Under the pieces are notes generated by a model that saw nothing but the letters and a program-made list of their open reading frames with translations, did not search any database and was not told where the DNA came from. Shown here in pieces: positions 19,202-26,631 of a stretch of 64,000 bases of DNA. The DNA comes from Enterococcus sp. 9E7_DIV0242. GTDB taxonomy: Bacteria > Bacillota > Bacilli > Lactobacillales > Enterococcaceae. The stretch is taken from assembly GCF_002140975.2 (NCBI RefSeq), contig NZ_CP147247.1, positions 248,001-312,000 on the forward strand, written 5' to 3'. Made by a program: the position numbers and the translations under genes. How positions within the stretch are numbered: position 1 is the stretch's first letter; every line of letters begins with the position of its first letter.

Positions 19202-19759
19202 TTATACTTGATAATTGGCTTCGGCAAATTTGATGAAAGCATCTACAATGACTTGTAGGAAATTTCTAGTTCCTTCAACGATAGCGCCATTTTCATCAAT
19301 CAGATTTGCGATATTGCCGATATAAGCTTCGGGTTGTTGCAATGTTGGGACATTCAAGAAGACAAGCGATTGTCTCAAATGATGATTCGCCCCAAATCCG
19401 CTGATAGCGCCAGGAGAAACACTGACGACTAGACCGGGCTTTTTATCCCAAACACTCTGCCCGTACGGACGTGAGCCAACATCCAATGCATTTTTCAATA
19501 CAGCTGGAACAGAACGATTATACTCCGGTGTGAAGAAAGCTACTGCATCAAGTGTCTTCACTTGTTCTCTAAAAGCTGTCCAAGCAGCTGTTGGCGTTCC
19601 TTCATCGTCTAGATCTTGATTATATATTTCTAAAGGAGCCAAATCGACAAACACTGCTTCATAGTTATCCGGTAATAACTCAGCTAGTGCTTTTGCCACC
19701 TTTTTATTATAAGAATCTTTTCTCAAACTACCTACAAAGAAACCAATTTTTTTCGTCAT
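19202..19759 (-). CDS. NADPH-dependent FMN reductase
   Basis: 185 residues from ATG 19757-19759 (GGAGGAATTAGTT upstream; the frame from 19774 would place the site inside the gene). It is a flavodoxin-like fold: GFFVGSLRKDSYNKKVAKAL at the N-terminus binds the FMN phosphate, and FFTPEYNRSVPAVLKNALD (about 77-95) is the family signature. Members reduce FMN, quinones or azo compounds with NAD(P)H. It stands alone. Confidence 0.9.
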   Translation of the reverse strand: MTKKIGFFVGSLRKDSYNKKVAKALAELLPDNYEAVFVDLAPLEIYNQDLDDEGTPTAAWTAFREQVKTLDAVAFFTPEYNRSVPAVLKNALDVGSRPYGQSVWDKKPGLVVSVSPGAISGFGANHHLRQSLVFLNVPTLQQPEAYIGNIANLIDENGAIVEGTRNFLQVIVDAFIKFAEANYQV

Positions 19760-19951
19760 AACTAATTCCTCCATTCTGATTAACTATTCACTCTTTATCA
19801 TAGGCTTCAAAAGAAAAAAATGCAAGAGAAACGCTGTTATGTAGGTATTGTAATCCCTTTTTCATTCAAGTATAATCAAGGGAATTGACCAATGTATGCG
19901 GACACATTTTTTATTGTCGCACACATAAAAAAAGAAAAAGGGGAATTGCGT

Positions 19952-20758
19952 TTGAAAAAATTTGAATGGAAAAAAGTATTGACGAATAAAGAGAAGGCAC
20001 AGGTGCTTGCACTAAAGGAAAGAAGTGAGAAACTTCAACCCATCCACTATAAACTGGATCTTGGTTTTACAGAAGGTGAAAAGTGGTATGCTACCCATAT
20101 GCTTTACTGGGTGGGGGAAGAGTTGGTGGGCTACGGCTGGGCGCTTAGCTTTGACTCCTCCGAGCTTGAAGCTACGCTCATTTCACCGAAAATGGCTGAG
20201 CATCTGCCTGCTATCTTGACCGAAATACAGCGTTATGGGAAAGAACAATCTGTAAAGAGCATTGTCTTGATCGCAGATTCATCAGATACGGTTTTGGCAG
20301 AAGCATTTAAGGAACGGAAGATTAAGAAACAGTTTTCTGAGTATTATATGCTGCTAGATATGAAGAAGGCCAAATCAAATGAGCAGACAGGTATCAAATT
20401 AGTCTCTCCTGAGCAAACAGACCTTGAGGTGTTGGAACAGTTATTAGGTGGTCGTCCTATAGAGGAGGATTTGGCCAATACGTTTGTTTATAAGGAAGAT
20501 AAGGAGTTGCTTGCCTGTATTCGTTTGGAAGAAACTCAGAAGGAATGGGGAATATTTGGTTTTGTTGTTGATCAGAGCCAACGTGGCAAGGGATTGGGCC
20601 GAAAAGTGATGGATGCGGCGATTCAACAAATGTTCGCTTCTGATCCAAAAAGCATTTATTTAGAAGTTGAGACAGACAATGTGCCGGCCTATCCACTGTA
20701 TTTATCGACAGGATTTGTCGTTAGAAACCAATACGACTATTATGAGTTGATTAAATAA
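19952..20758 (+). CDS. tandem GNAT-domain acetyltransferase
   Basis: 268 residues from TTG 19952 (AAAAGGGGA 6-7 nt upstream). The frame extends to 19892, but that start has no ribosome site. The N-terminal half resembles a degenerate GNAT fold (ELVGYGWALSF). The C-terminal half is a full GNAT domain with FGFVVDQSQRGKGLGRKVMD (motif A, acetyl-CoA loop) and YPLYLSTGFV (motif B). The two-domain layout is like mycothiol-synthase-type acetyltransferases. The substrate is unknown. Confidence 0.8.
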   Translation: MKKFEWKKVLTNKEKAQVLALKERSEKLQPIHYKLDLGFTEGEKWYATHMLYWVGEELVGYGWALSFDSSELEATLISPKMAEHLPAILTEIQRYGKEQSVKSIVLIADSSDTVLAEAFKERKIKKQFSEYYMLLDMKKAKSNEQTGIKLVSPEQTDLEVLEQLLGGRPIEEDLANTFVYKEDKELLACIRLEETQKEWGIFGFVVDQSQRGKGLGRKVMDAAIQQMFASDPKSIYLEVETDNVPAYPLYLSTGFVVRNQYDYYELIK

Positions 20759-20762
20759 TAAA

Positions 20763-20812
20763 AAGTCGAACAAAAAGGGGCATCTGATGATTCCTCTTTT
20801 TTGTTCGACTTA
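20763..20812 (+). terminator. terminator after the GNAT gene
   Basis: AAGTCGAACAAAAA pairs with TTTTTTGTTCGACTT across a short loop. Confidence 0.85.
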
Positions 20813-20824
20813 GGCAATAAGTTG

Positions 20825-20965
20825 CCCCTGCCAAGGTAGGTTTACTATAGCATAAGGATTTGCTTATGGACAAGAGTCATTATCATTTAATTGTAAAAAA
20901 GAAGGGCAGGTCAAATGAAGAGCCTACGAATCCGTAGGTAAATCTAGCCTACCCAATCTTTTTTT
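20825..20965 (+). ncRNA. structured leader with competing hairpins, before the phosphoesterase gene
   Basis: CCTACG (20923-20928) pairs with CGTAGG (20933-20938). The same GTAGG can instead pair with CCTAC (20948-20952), which is followed by ATC and seven T, as in a terminator. Upstream, CCTGCC (20827-20832) can pair with GGCAGG (20905-20910), and GGTAGG (20835-20840) with CCTACC (20948-20953). This is an attenuator-like arrangement. It matches no riboswitch I recognise. Confidence 0.35.
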
Positions 20966-21015
20966 CTAAAATTCTTACTAATTTAGGGTATACTTATCCT
21001 TTGGAGGAATCAACT

Positions 21016-21915
21016 ATGGGCAAGTTAGCAATCATTAGTGATCTGCATGTAGATATCAATCAGTTTAGTGAACAAGAGCTGCTGTTACTGATTGAGGTGT
21101 TGCAAGAGAAGCAAATCACGCATCTACATTTGGCAGGTGACATAGCGAATCATGTATCACGTGTGTTAGAGGTTCTGGCATTTATTCGCAGCAATCACCT
21201 GACAGTTACCTATAATTTTGGCAATCACGAAATGCCTAGTCTCACTGATGTAGCGGAAATAGAACATTATCCGGATCGTTCTTTTTTGAATCAGCAGGTC
21301 ATTAATCTAAATGAAAAATTAGTCTTACTCGCTTTCAACGGGTGGTATGATTACAGCTTTTCTGATGAAAGTGACGATAAGAAAATTCTTGCGGCAAAAA
21401 ATTTGTATTGGTATGATCGCTTTATTCATCGCGAAGCATCCGATCCGATAATCAACCAGCAAATTCTCGAGAAATTGAAGACCGTACTGGATCAATTGGC
21501 AAGTGAAGAAAAGCAAGTGGTCATTGCCACTCATTTTGTACCTAAGCAAGAATTTATCGTTTATCAAAAGGGGAAGTATAAGCGTTGGAATGAATTGAAC
21601 GCTTTTTTAGGATCGAAAAAAACAGGAGAACTGTTAGACCAGTACACGAATATCCAGCAAGTCGTCTTTGGTCATACCCATCGTCGCTTTGAAGAACAGA
21701 CGATTCACGAGACAATCTACAGCTGTCATCCATTGGGGTATTATTTTGAATGGCAGCTGACACGCACCTTCATTTTGAGTCAGAAGCTGGCTGAGCAGTT
21801 CAATCCGATAAAAACTCGGGGCATTCTGAAAGCAAATAAAGAAGCGTTTCATGAATTTCGACTGTTGCATTTGAAAGAAGAGTTTGAAAAAGGAATGACG
21901 ATCATCGATTATTAG
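21016..21915 (+). CDS. metallophosphoesterase
   Basis: 299 residues from ATG 21016 (GGAGG 8 nt upstream; the TTG at 21001 overlaps that site). Calcineurin-like motifs are in order: ISDLHVD (about 8-14), LAGDIANH (about 44-51), GNHE (about 76-79), ATHFVPKQ (about 178-185) and FGHTHRRFEE (about 223-232). These bind two metals. The enzyme cleaves phosphomonoesters or diesters; the substrate is unknown. It appears monocistronic and is preceded by the competing-hairpin leader. Confidence 0.88.
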   Translation: MGKLAIISDLHVDINQFSEQELLLLIEVLQEKQITHLHLAGDIANHVSRVLEVLAFIRSNHLTVTYNFGNHEMPSLTDVAEIEHYPDRSFLNQQVINLNEKLVLLAFNGWYDYSFSDESDDKKILAAKNLYWYDRFIHREASDPIINQQILEKLKTVLDQLASEEKQVVIATHFVPKQEFIVYQKGKYKRWNELNAFLGSKKTGELLDQYTNIQQVVFGHTHRRFEEQTIHETIYSCHPLGYYFEWQLTRTFILSQKLAEQFNPIKTRGILKANKEAFHEFRLLHLKEEFEKGMTIIDY

Positions 21916-21997
21916 CCTAAACTGAAGAATTTAGGCTCTGAAATGTGTTGAAAACACAGTGTTTTTCTGGTTTTTTTAAGCTGTCAAGAAAAAACTC

Positions 21998-22026
21998 TTT
22001 ACAGCTGTGAATTAATCTGGTAAACT
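21998..22026 (+). promoter_or_regulatory. rpsP promoter
   Basis: TTTACA (21998-22003), 17-nt spacer, TAAACT (22021-22026), about 40 nt before the start codon. Confidence 0.55.
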
Positions 22027-22064
22027 AGCATTTGTGATTAAGTTATATGGAGGTGTAATTAATA

Positions 22065-22340
22065 ATGGCAGTTAAAATTCGTTTAAAACGTATGGGTTCT
22101 AAAAAGAAACCTTTTTACCGTATTGTAGTAGCTGATTCACGTTCTCCTCGTGACGGACGTTTCATCGAAACTGTAGGAACTTACAATCCTTTGAAAGATC
22201 CTGCGGAAGTAGTTTTAAAAGAAGATTTAGTGTTGAACTGGTTGTCTAAAGGTGCACAACCTTCTGATACTGTTCGTAACATCCTTTCAAAAGAAGGCGT
22301 GATGCAAAAACATCATGAAGCTAAATTCGTAAAGAAATAG
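22065..22340 (+). CDS. rpsP: 30S ribosomal protein S16
   Basis: 91 residues, full length, with [20 protein letters not shown] at the start and [20 protein letters not shown] next, the S16 signature. ATG behind GGAGGTG. S16 binds 16S rRNA early in 30S assembly. It forms an operon with the KH-domain gene; rimM, trmD and rplS do not follow here. Confidence 0.98.
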   Translation: MAVKIRLKRMGSKKKPFYRIVVADSRSPRDGRFIETVGTYNPLKDPAEVVLKEDLVLNWLSKGAQPSDTVRNILSKEGVMQKHHEAKFVKK

Positions 22341-22351
22341 GGTGATTGATT

Positions 22352-22597
22352 ATGACTGATGTAAAAGAGTTAGTATTGACGATTGTTCGTCCGTTAGTTA
22401 GTCATCCGGAAGCAGTTTCTTTGGAAATCGAAGAATCTGATAACTTCCTAGAATACAATTTGACTGTATCTCAAGAAGATATTGGACGTGTTATTGGAAA
22501 ACAAGGACGAGTAGCGAAAGCAATTCGTACGATTGTTTACAGTGTGCGTACAGATGGACCCAAAAAGGTTCGTTTAAATATCCTAGATGGTCAGTAA
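22352..22597 (+). CDS. khpA: KH domain RNA-binding protein KhpA (YlqC)
   Basis: 81 residues from ATG 22352 (AGGGTGAT upstream). A single KH domain with the GxxG loop in GRVIGKQGRVAKAIRTIV (about 47-64). KhpA pairs with KhpB to bind RNA and affects cell elongation in related bacteria. Its start is 11 nt after the rpsP stop, so it is co-transcribed. Confidence 0.93.
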   Translation: MTDVKELVLTIVRPLVSHPEAVSLEIEESDNFLEYNLTVSQEDIGRVIGKQGRVAKAIRTIVYSVRTDGPKKVRLNILDGQ

Positions 22598-22609
22598 AAA
22601 AGAATTCTG

Positions 22610-22640
22610 AACCGGCAAAACAATTGTTTTGCTGGTTTTT
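22610..22640 (+). terminator. terminator after rpsP-khpA
   Basis: GCAAAAC-aatt-GTTTTGC, extended by CC/GG outside, then six T. Confidence 0.85.
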
Positions 22641-22692
22641 TCTATTTATCTTAGCGATAATGAAATGAGAGATAGCATAGGGAGGTAGTCAT

Positions 22693-23238
22693 ATGGAGGA
22701 AATCAATACATATAGAGAACAACTCAAAACAGGGCTGAATGAGTATTTTACTGAAAACCATTTGTCAAAAGGCTCACTTTTTGTGTTAGGATGCAGCACA
22801 AGTGAAATCATTGGTGAACGAATTGGTAGTCATTCGACTTTATCGGTTGGTGTAATGGTGATCGATACCTTGTTGGAGGTTCTGAGAGGCAAAGAGGTGT
22901 TTCTTGCTGTTCAAGGCTGTGAACATATTAATAGAGCCTTGGTGATTGAGCGTGAGGTAGCTGAACATTTTGGGTTTGAGCTTGTGACGGTTGTTCCATC
23001 TTTACAAGCAGGCGGTGCAGCTGCAACCGCAGCCTATCGTTCCTTTTCAGATCCTGTAGTGGTTGAGCATATCACCGCTGTTGGTGGAATAGATATTGGT
23101 GATACGTCTATAGGTATGCATGTCAAGCATGTACAAATACCTGTTAGAACGAGCGTAAAGCAAATAGGAGCAGCACATACCACCTATTTGTCCTCTAGGC
23201 CGAAATTGATTGGCGGCCCTCGTGCAGTGTATGAATAG
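22693..23238 (+). CDS. TIGR01440/UPF0340 family protein (YwlG-like)
   Basis: 181 residues, ATG with GGGAGG. It has the family blocks FVLGCSTSEIIGERIG (about 31-46), FLAVQGCEHINRALVIE (about 72-88), PSLQAGGAAATAAYRSF and GGIDIGDTSIGMHVKHVQIPVR (read in parts). It is a conserved Firmicute protein whose biochemical role is not established. It is monocistronic, followed by a nested hairpin. Confidence 0.9.
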   Translation: MEEINTYREQLKTGLNEYFTENHLSKGSLFVLGCSTSEIIGERIGSHSTLSVGVMVIDTLLEVLRGKEVFLAVQGCEHINRALVIEREVAEHFGFELVTVVPSLQAGGAAATAAYRSFSDPVVVEHITAVGGIDIGDTSIGMHVKHVQIPVRTSVKQIGAAHTTYLSSRPKLIGGPRAVYE

Positions 23239-23266
23239 GGAGTAATGAAGCTTGTTGGTATGAAGA

Positions 23267-23350
23267 ATAAAAAAATCTGGGAGGCAATGTTCCTTGAAAA
23301 GGTGAGTGTTCATCTTTTCAATAGAGCAAAGCTTCTCAGATTTTTTTATT
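23267..23350. terminator. nested hairpin terminator after the UPF0340 gene
   Basis: Outer arms AAAAAATCTG..GAGGC and GCTTCTCAGATTTTTTT enclose an inner TTGAAAAG/CTTTTCAA stem. A and T runs on the two sides allow use from both directions. Confidence 0.65.
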
Positions 23351-23354
23351 AATA

Positions 23355-23693
23355 TCAACGCTTTCTAAATACTTTAATATCAAAAATTGATGAGTCGAAG
23401 GTGATTTCAGCTTCATCGATCATTAGTCCAAGAAGATGGTAATCCTCTTCTTCATGATGGGTGATTCCTAACAACTCATCGTAGTAGGATTCGATACTGG
23501 GGTCTCTGGGTGTATTCAAAAGATTCAGTAAATGAAGAACATCCGAAGGCTCCTCATCAATTTTTCCCTGCATTTCAATATAAAATCCTTCTTCAGCGAA
23601 ATCCAAACCGATTCGAATATCTTCTATATCATTGGAAAAGAAGTAGGTCAGCAGTTCATCAATAATTCTTTTTGCTTTTTCTCTTTCCTGCAT
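23355..23693 (-). CDS. hypothetical acidic protein
   Basis: 112 residues, highly acidic, with no signal peptide or membrane segment. AGGTGA lies 6-7 nt before the ATG. The start lies inside the end of the DUF1576 gene (35-bp overlap), so the two are translationally coupled. I do not recognise a domain. The mixed alpha/beta pattern (IRIGLDFAEEGFYIEMQG; EITFDSSIFDIKVFRK) looks like a small soluble protein. It probably serves the upstream membrane protein. Confidence 0.65.
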   Translation of the reverse strand: MQEREKAKRIIDELLTYFFSNDIEDIRIGLDFAEEGFYIEMQGKIDEEPSDVLHLLNLLNTPRDPSIESYYDELLGITHHEEEDYHLLGLMIDEAEITFDSSIFDIKVFRKR

Positions 23694-24999
23694 GCTGATT
23701 CACCTTTCTAATTTGAAAAATATTATCAAGCAATGGTACCATGATTGCCGCGACAAATCCAGTAGAAAAACCATTGTTGTAAAGATTTAAACCACCGTGT
23801 AGGAAGCTGACATTTGTAACCAGAGCCATATGGAAAAATCCGGCGATCACACCATAAATTGGCCCATAGAAACCTGCGATTGGCGCAAGACTGGTTCCGA
23901 AAATTCCTGTCATAACAACAACGGTTTGATCTACTTGAAAAACTAAAGAAAGCTTAGCTGTCAGAAAAATGCCAACCAGTAAAGGAAAGCTATTTAATGG
24001 ATGATTACCAAAAGCACTAAAACCGACTGCGGAAAGAATTGCACCAAGTATTGGTCCGTTTAGTGTCCCACCGCTGATCACCACATAAAGAAGCAATAAA
24101 AATCCCATCATCGCCATGTTCATCAAGGTTGGACCAACGGATGTGATCGAAATAAAGTCCGTAACCAGTTTTCCGGAGGTCTTACTGATAGCTTTTAGTC
24201 CTTTAAATGAGAAATGATTTAAAATAAAACCAGTGATAAACATGAGTGTAAACAGAAACGCCAGGAAAATCATTAACTTTCCATTTGAAGTGGTAGAGAT
24301 GATATTTTGAGTTTCTACTTGTTTTCCGAACATCTTCAGACTACTTGTAAATAACATGGCGATTAATCCTGAAGTGAAGCCGATGTTGTAAAGTGAAAAG
24401 CCTTGATGGAAGATCAGTACATGAGATGCTAAAGGCGGTAAAATCATCCCTAAAAGAATGCCAATAGCGTAACTTAATGGAATACCGATTACTAATGGAA
24501 GAGACAAACCGAAAGTAATGTAGCTGATAATAGGAGAGAGGGCACTGCCAAACAAACTAACGACAATGACAGAAGAAAATGGTTTTTTGGCAATTCTGCA
24601 ATAAAGATACCCGCCAATGATGATTGGAATGGAGTTGTACAGATTTTTCCCAAAAAAAGAACACCCTGAAACAGTGAAAAGAGCAGCTATTACAGGTCCT
24701 GTAATCAATAATTTGTGCCGCTTTGTGAGCAAAACACTTACCAACGTCAAAACACCACTATTGAAGAAAGCGCTATTAAAAGAACCCAGTTGAATATAGT
24801 CCGTCAGGAGATGACTGGGGGAGGTTAAGATATTAACGGTACCTGTCAGTAATTGAGGAAAAGGTCCGCTGAAAAGTCCAATGAGAATCAACAGAAGTGA
24901 ATAAGAAATGAGAAGGATATAAGACAAACGGCCATTCTTTTCTCGAAATTTCTCCTTTTTTGTGTGAAGCAACGTGATGCTTTCGTTTTTTATCTCCAA
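23659..24999 (-). CDS. DUF1576 membrane protein
   Basis: 446 residues from TTG 24999 (AAGGGGGG 6 nt upstream; no better start). About 12 hydrophobic segments are seen. The two halves each contain a related segment, LYNIGFTSGLIAM (about 200) and LYNNGFSTGFVAA (about 412), so the protein is an internal duplication. This fits DUF1576, a family of uncharacterised membrane proteins. The gene diverges from a TetR regulator and overlaps the small acidic gene downstream. Transport is likely, but the substrate is unknown. Confidence 0.8.
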   Translation of the reverse strand: MEIKNESITLLHTKKEKFREKNGRLSYILLISYSLLLILIGLFSGPFPQLLTGTVNILTSPSHLLTDYIQLGSFNSAFFNSGVLTLVSVLLTKRHKLLITGPVIAALFTVSGCSFFGKNLYNSIPIIIGGYLYCRIAKKPFSSVIVVSLFGSALSPIISYITFGLSLPLVIGIPLSYAIGILLGMILPPLASHVLIFHQGFSLYNIGFTSGLIAMLFTSSLKMFGKQVETQNIISTTSNGKLMIFLAFLFTLMFITGFILNHFSFKGLKAISKTSGKLVTDFISITSVGPTLMNMAMMGFLLLLYVVISGGTLNGPILGAILSAVGFSAFGNHPLNSFPLLVGIFLTAKLSLVFQVDQTVVVMTGIFGTSLAPIAGFYGPIYGVIAGFFHMALVTNVSFLHGGLNLYNNGFSTGFVAAIMVPLLDNIFQIRKVNQHAGKRKSKKNY

Positions 25000-25195
25000 A
25001 AAATCCCCCCTTGTGATATCTGTCTACTGTTAATATACCTATAATAGGCAGTTCTGGTCAATAAAAACTCGTTAAATTATCATGTTTTTTAATGAATTTC
25101 ACAATTATTGAGAGAACTGCAAGGAGAGAACAGTGTAAAATGGAGATAAACGAACGTCAGGGGATGGATTATTCTATAACCGGAAAGGACACAGT

Positions 25196-25741
25196 ATGGT
25201 AAGAAGAAAAGTATATACAAAAGACCAAATTCTGAAAGCTTCTTATAACATCGTCTTGAAAGAAGGGTTTTCAGGTATTACTGCCAGAAATGTTGCTGAC
25301 AAGATGGGAATTTCTACACAACCGATTTATTTAGAGTTTAAAAATATGGAAGATTTGAAAGTTTCTTTACTATTATTGATATATGATGAGCTGGAAACTC
25401 AATATTACAATAGACACTCTGTAGGAGATCCAGTTATCGACATGGGATTGAATGTGATTGAGTTTGCGAAAAAAGACCGAAAATTATTCATGTATATGTA
25501 CATTGATTCTCACGGATATGGCGAGATGTTACGAAAATTGTCTTACGAAAAATTGGAGAAGAACATACGAGAGGTGAAAAAATACCAAGACTTATCATGC
25601 GAGGTATTGGCAGATATCTATGAAAAGATTTGGATCACGGCTGCAGGAATAGCAACTTTGCTGGCCACAGAAACAATTATTATGAGCGAACTGGAAATAA
25701 ATGAAGCGTTAAAAGAATCCATTCAGAAGTATTTTCCATAA
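25196..25741 (+). CDS. TetR-family transcriptional regulator
   Basis: 181 residues, ATG with GGAAAGGA. The N-terminal TetR HTH is clear: TKDQILKASYNIVLKEGFSGITARNVADKMGISTQPIYLEFKNMEDL (about 8-54, read in parts). The C-terminal ligand domain is helical. It diverges from the DUF1576 gene with 196 bp between the starts, so it probably represses that gene. The control region holds AT-rich imperfect dyads but no clear operator. Confidence 0.85.
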   Translation: MVRRKVYTKDQILKASYNIVLKEGFSGITARNVADKMGISTQPIYLEFKNMEDLKVSLLLLIYDELETQYYNRHSVGDPVIDMGLNVIEFAKKDRKLFMYMYIDSHGYGEMLRKLSYEKLEKNIREVKKYQDLSCEVLADIYEKIWITAAGIATLLATETIIMSELEINEALKESIQKYFP

Positions 25742-25753
25742 GCAACAAAACAC

Positions 25754-25812
25754 AGAGCCTATCGACTGCCGACACTCTATCCGAGTCTGTTAGTTGATAG
25801 GGCTTTTTTTAT
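25754..25812 (+). terminator. terminator after the tetR gene
   Basis: AGCCTATC-ACT-CGACACT pairs with AGTCTG-AGT-GATAGGGCT, then seven T. Confidence 0.8.
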
Positions 25813-25827
25813 GAAAGGAGTTAGGAA

Positions 25828-26325
25828 ATGACTTGTTTAAGTGAAGAGTTGTTGATCGAAGTAAACATTTTCTGTCAGAAAAAAACGGAACAGCAGGTAA
25901 ACTCAATGTACGGTGTTCGAGATAGAAAAGGGTTGGCGAGCATTTCAGCATCGGTGGATCAAAGCGTCTTTGGCATTGATATCTATCCAACTGTCTTCAG
26001 TAAAGCGACTTTTTTATGGCGCTCGCTCACAAATTACCACTGCTTTTATAACGGAAATAAGCGCACGGCATTTGTTACAGCCTACCTTTTTTTATTGATG
26101 AATGATTTTCAGTTGCTCATTGATACACGAGTCTTTTATGAAGCCGCTCTAGCAATCGCTGCGGGAGAGATGGCAGATGAACAAATTGAAGAGCTGCTGC
26201 TGGCACAAGCTACCAAATGTAAAAGTGAAGTAAGGAATGACTTGGAATTTTCCAATGTGTTGGAAACAGTTTACGAGAAGGATGCTCACCTTAAAAAGCT
26301 GATTGAAGAACTTTCATTGACCTGA
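25828..26325 (+). CDS. orphan Fic/Doc-family protein
   Basis: 165 residues, ATG with AAGGAGTTAGG. The Fic-fold motif is H71-C-F73-Y-N-G-N77-K-R79-T, within NYHCFYNGNKRTAF. An upstream helix, IDIYPTVFSKATFLWRSL, matches Doc-like proteins. The position that is Asp in phage P1 Doc (and Asp/Glu in Fic AMPylases) is Asn75 here. A C-terminal extension of about 40 residues follows the usual Doc length. No Phd-like antitoxin gene is adjacent, and the gene before it is a TetR regulator. Doc-type proteins phosphorylate EF-Tu; whether this one does is open. Confidence 0.75.
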   Translation: MTCLSEELLIEVNIFCQKKTEQQVNSMYGVRDRKGLASISASVDQSVFGIDIYPTVFSKATFLWRSLTNYHCFYNGNKRTAFVTAYLFLLMNDFQLLIDTRVFYEAALAIAAGEMADEQIEELLLAQATKCKSEVRNDLEFSNVLETVYEKDAHLKKLIEELSLT

Positions 26326-26388
26326 TGATAAGAAGTGGATGGGCAAGAAGCGTTTGTTCAGGTATGGATACAGAAACATACTAAGATT

Positions 26389-26424
26389 AGTGGGTAAGAT
26401 ATTCGACGGAATAGCTTACCCACT
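26389..26424 (+). terminator. hairpin after the Fic/Doc gene, abutting the IS110 left end
   Basis: AGTGGGTAAG (26389-26398) pairs with CTTACCCACT (26415-26424), with ATTC/GAAT inside. Its last two bases coincide with the inferred CT core at the IS left tip. Confidence 0.7.
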
Positions 26425-26444
26425 ATTTTCTATTTATAGCGTAT

Positions 26445-26605
26445 AGTGGGAGTGAAAGGAAGCTCGGACATGACCTCGTGGACTTCGAGTCCGAAGTGCA
26501 AAATGAGCTCCTTCACTGACATTTTAGAATCTGGTTTAAGTATGTTGGGACTCCGAGTCCGTGTAAAGGAAAGTAGAATTGAAATGGTTCAGTGAAGGTC
26601 TTTCT
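26445..26605 (+). ncRNA. candidate IS110 bridge RNA (two-loop guide RNA)
   Basis: Loop 1: stem GTGAAaGGAaGCTC (26452-26465) with GAGCTCCTTCAC (26505-26516). Inside it lie strand 26466-26479, hairpin GGACT-TCG-AGTCC (26480-26492) and strand 26493-26504. Loop 2: CCTTCACTG (26510-26518) with CAGTGAAGG (26590-26598) plus CATTT/AAATG, enclosing strand 26532-26547, hairpin GGACT-CCG-AGTCC and strand 26561-26576. The repeated layout, guide-hairpin-guide, is that of the target- and donor-binding loops of IS110 bridge RNAs. Exact ends are not known. Confidence 0.55.
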
Positions 26606-26631
26606 ATAAAAAGAGAAGGAGAGAAAAAACT

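Noticed and set aside
20825..20965. PreQ1, purine or other known riboswitch
   Set aside because: No conserved motif of a class I know was found, and the downstream phosphoesterase gives no hint of a ligand.
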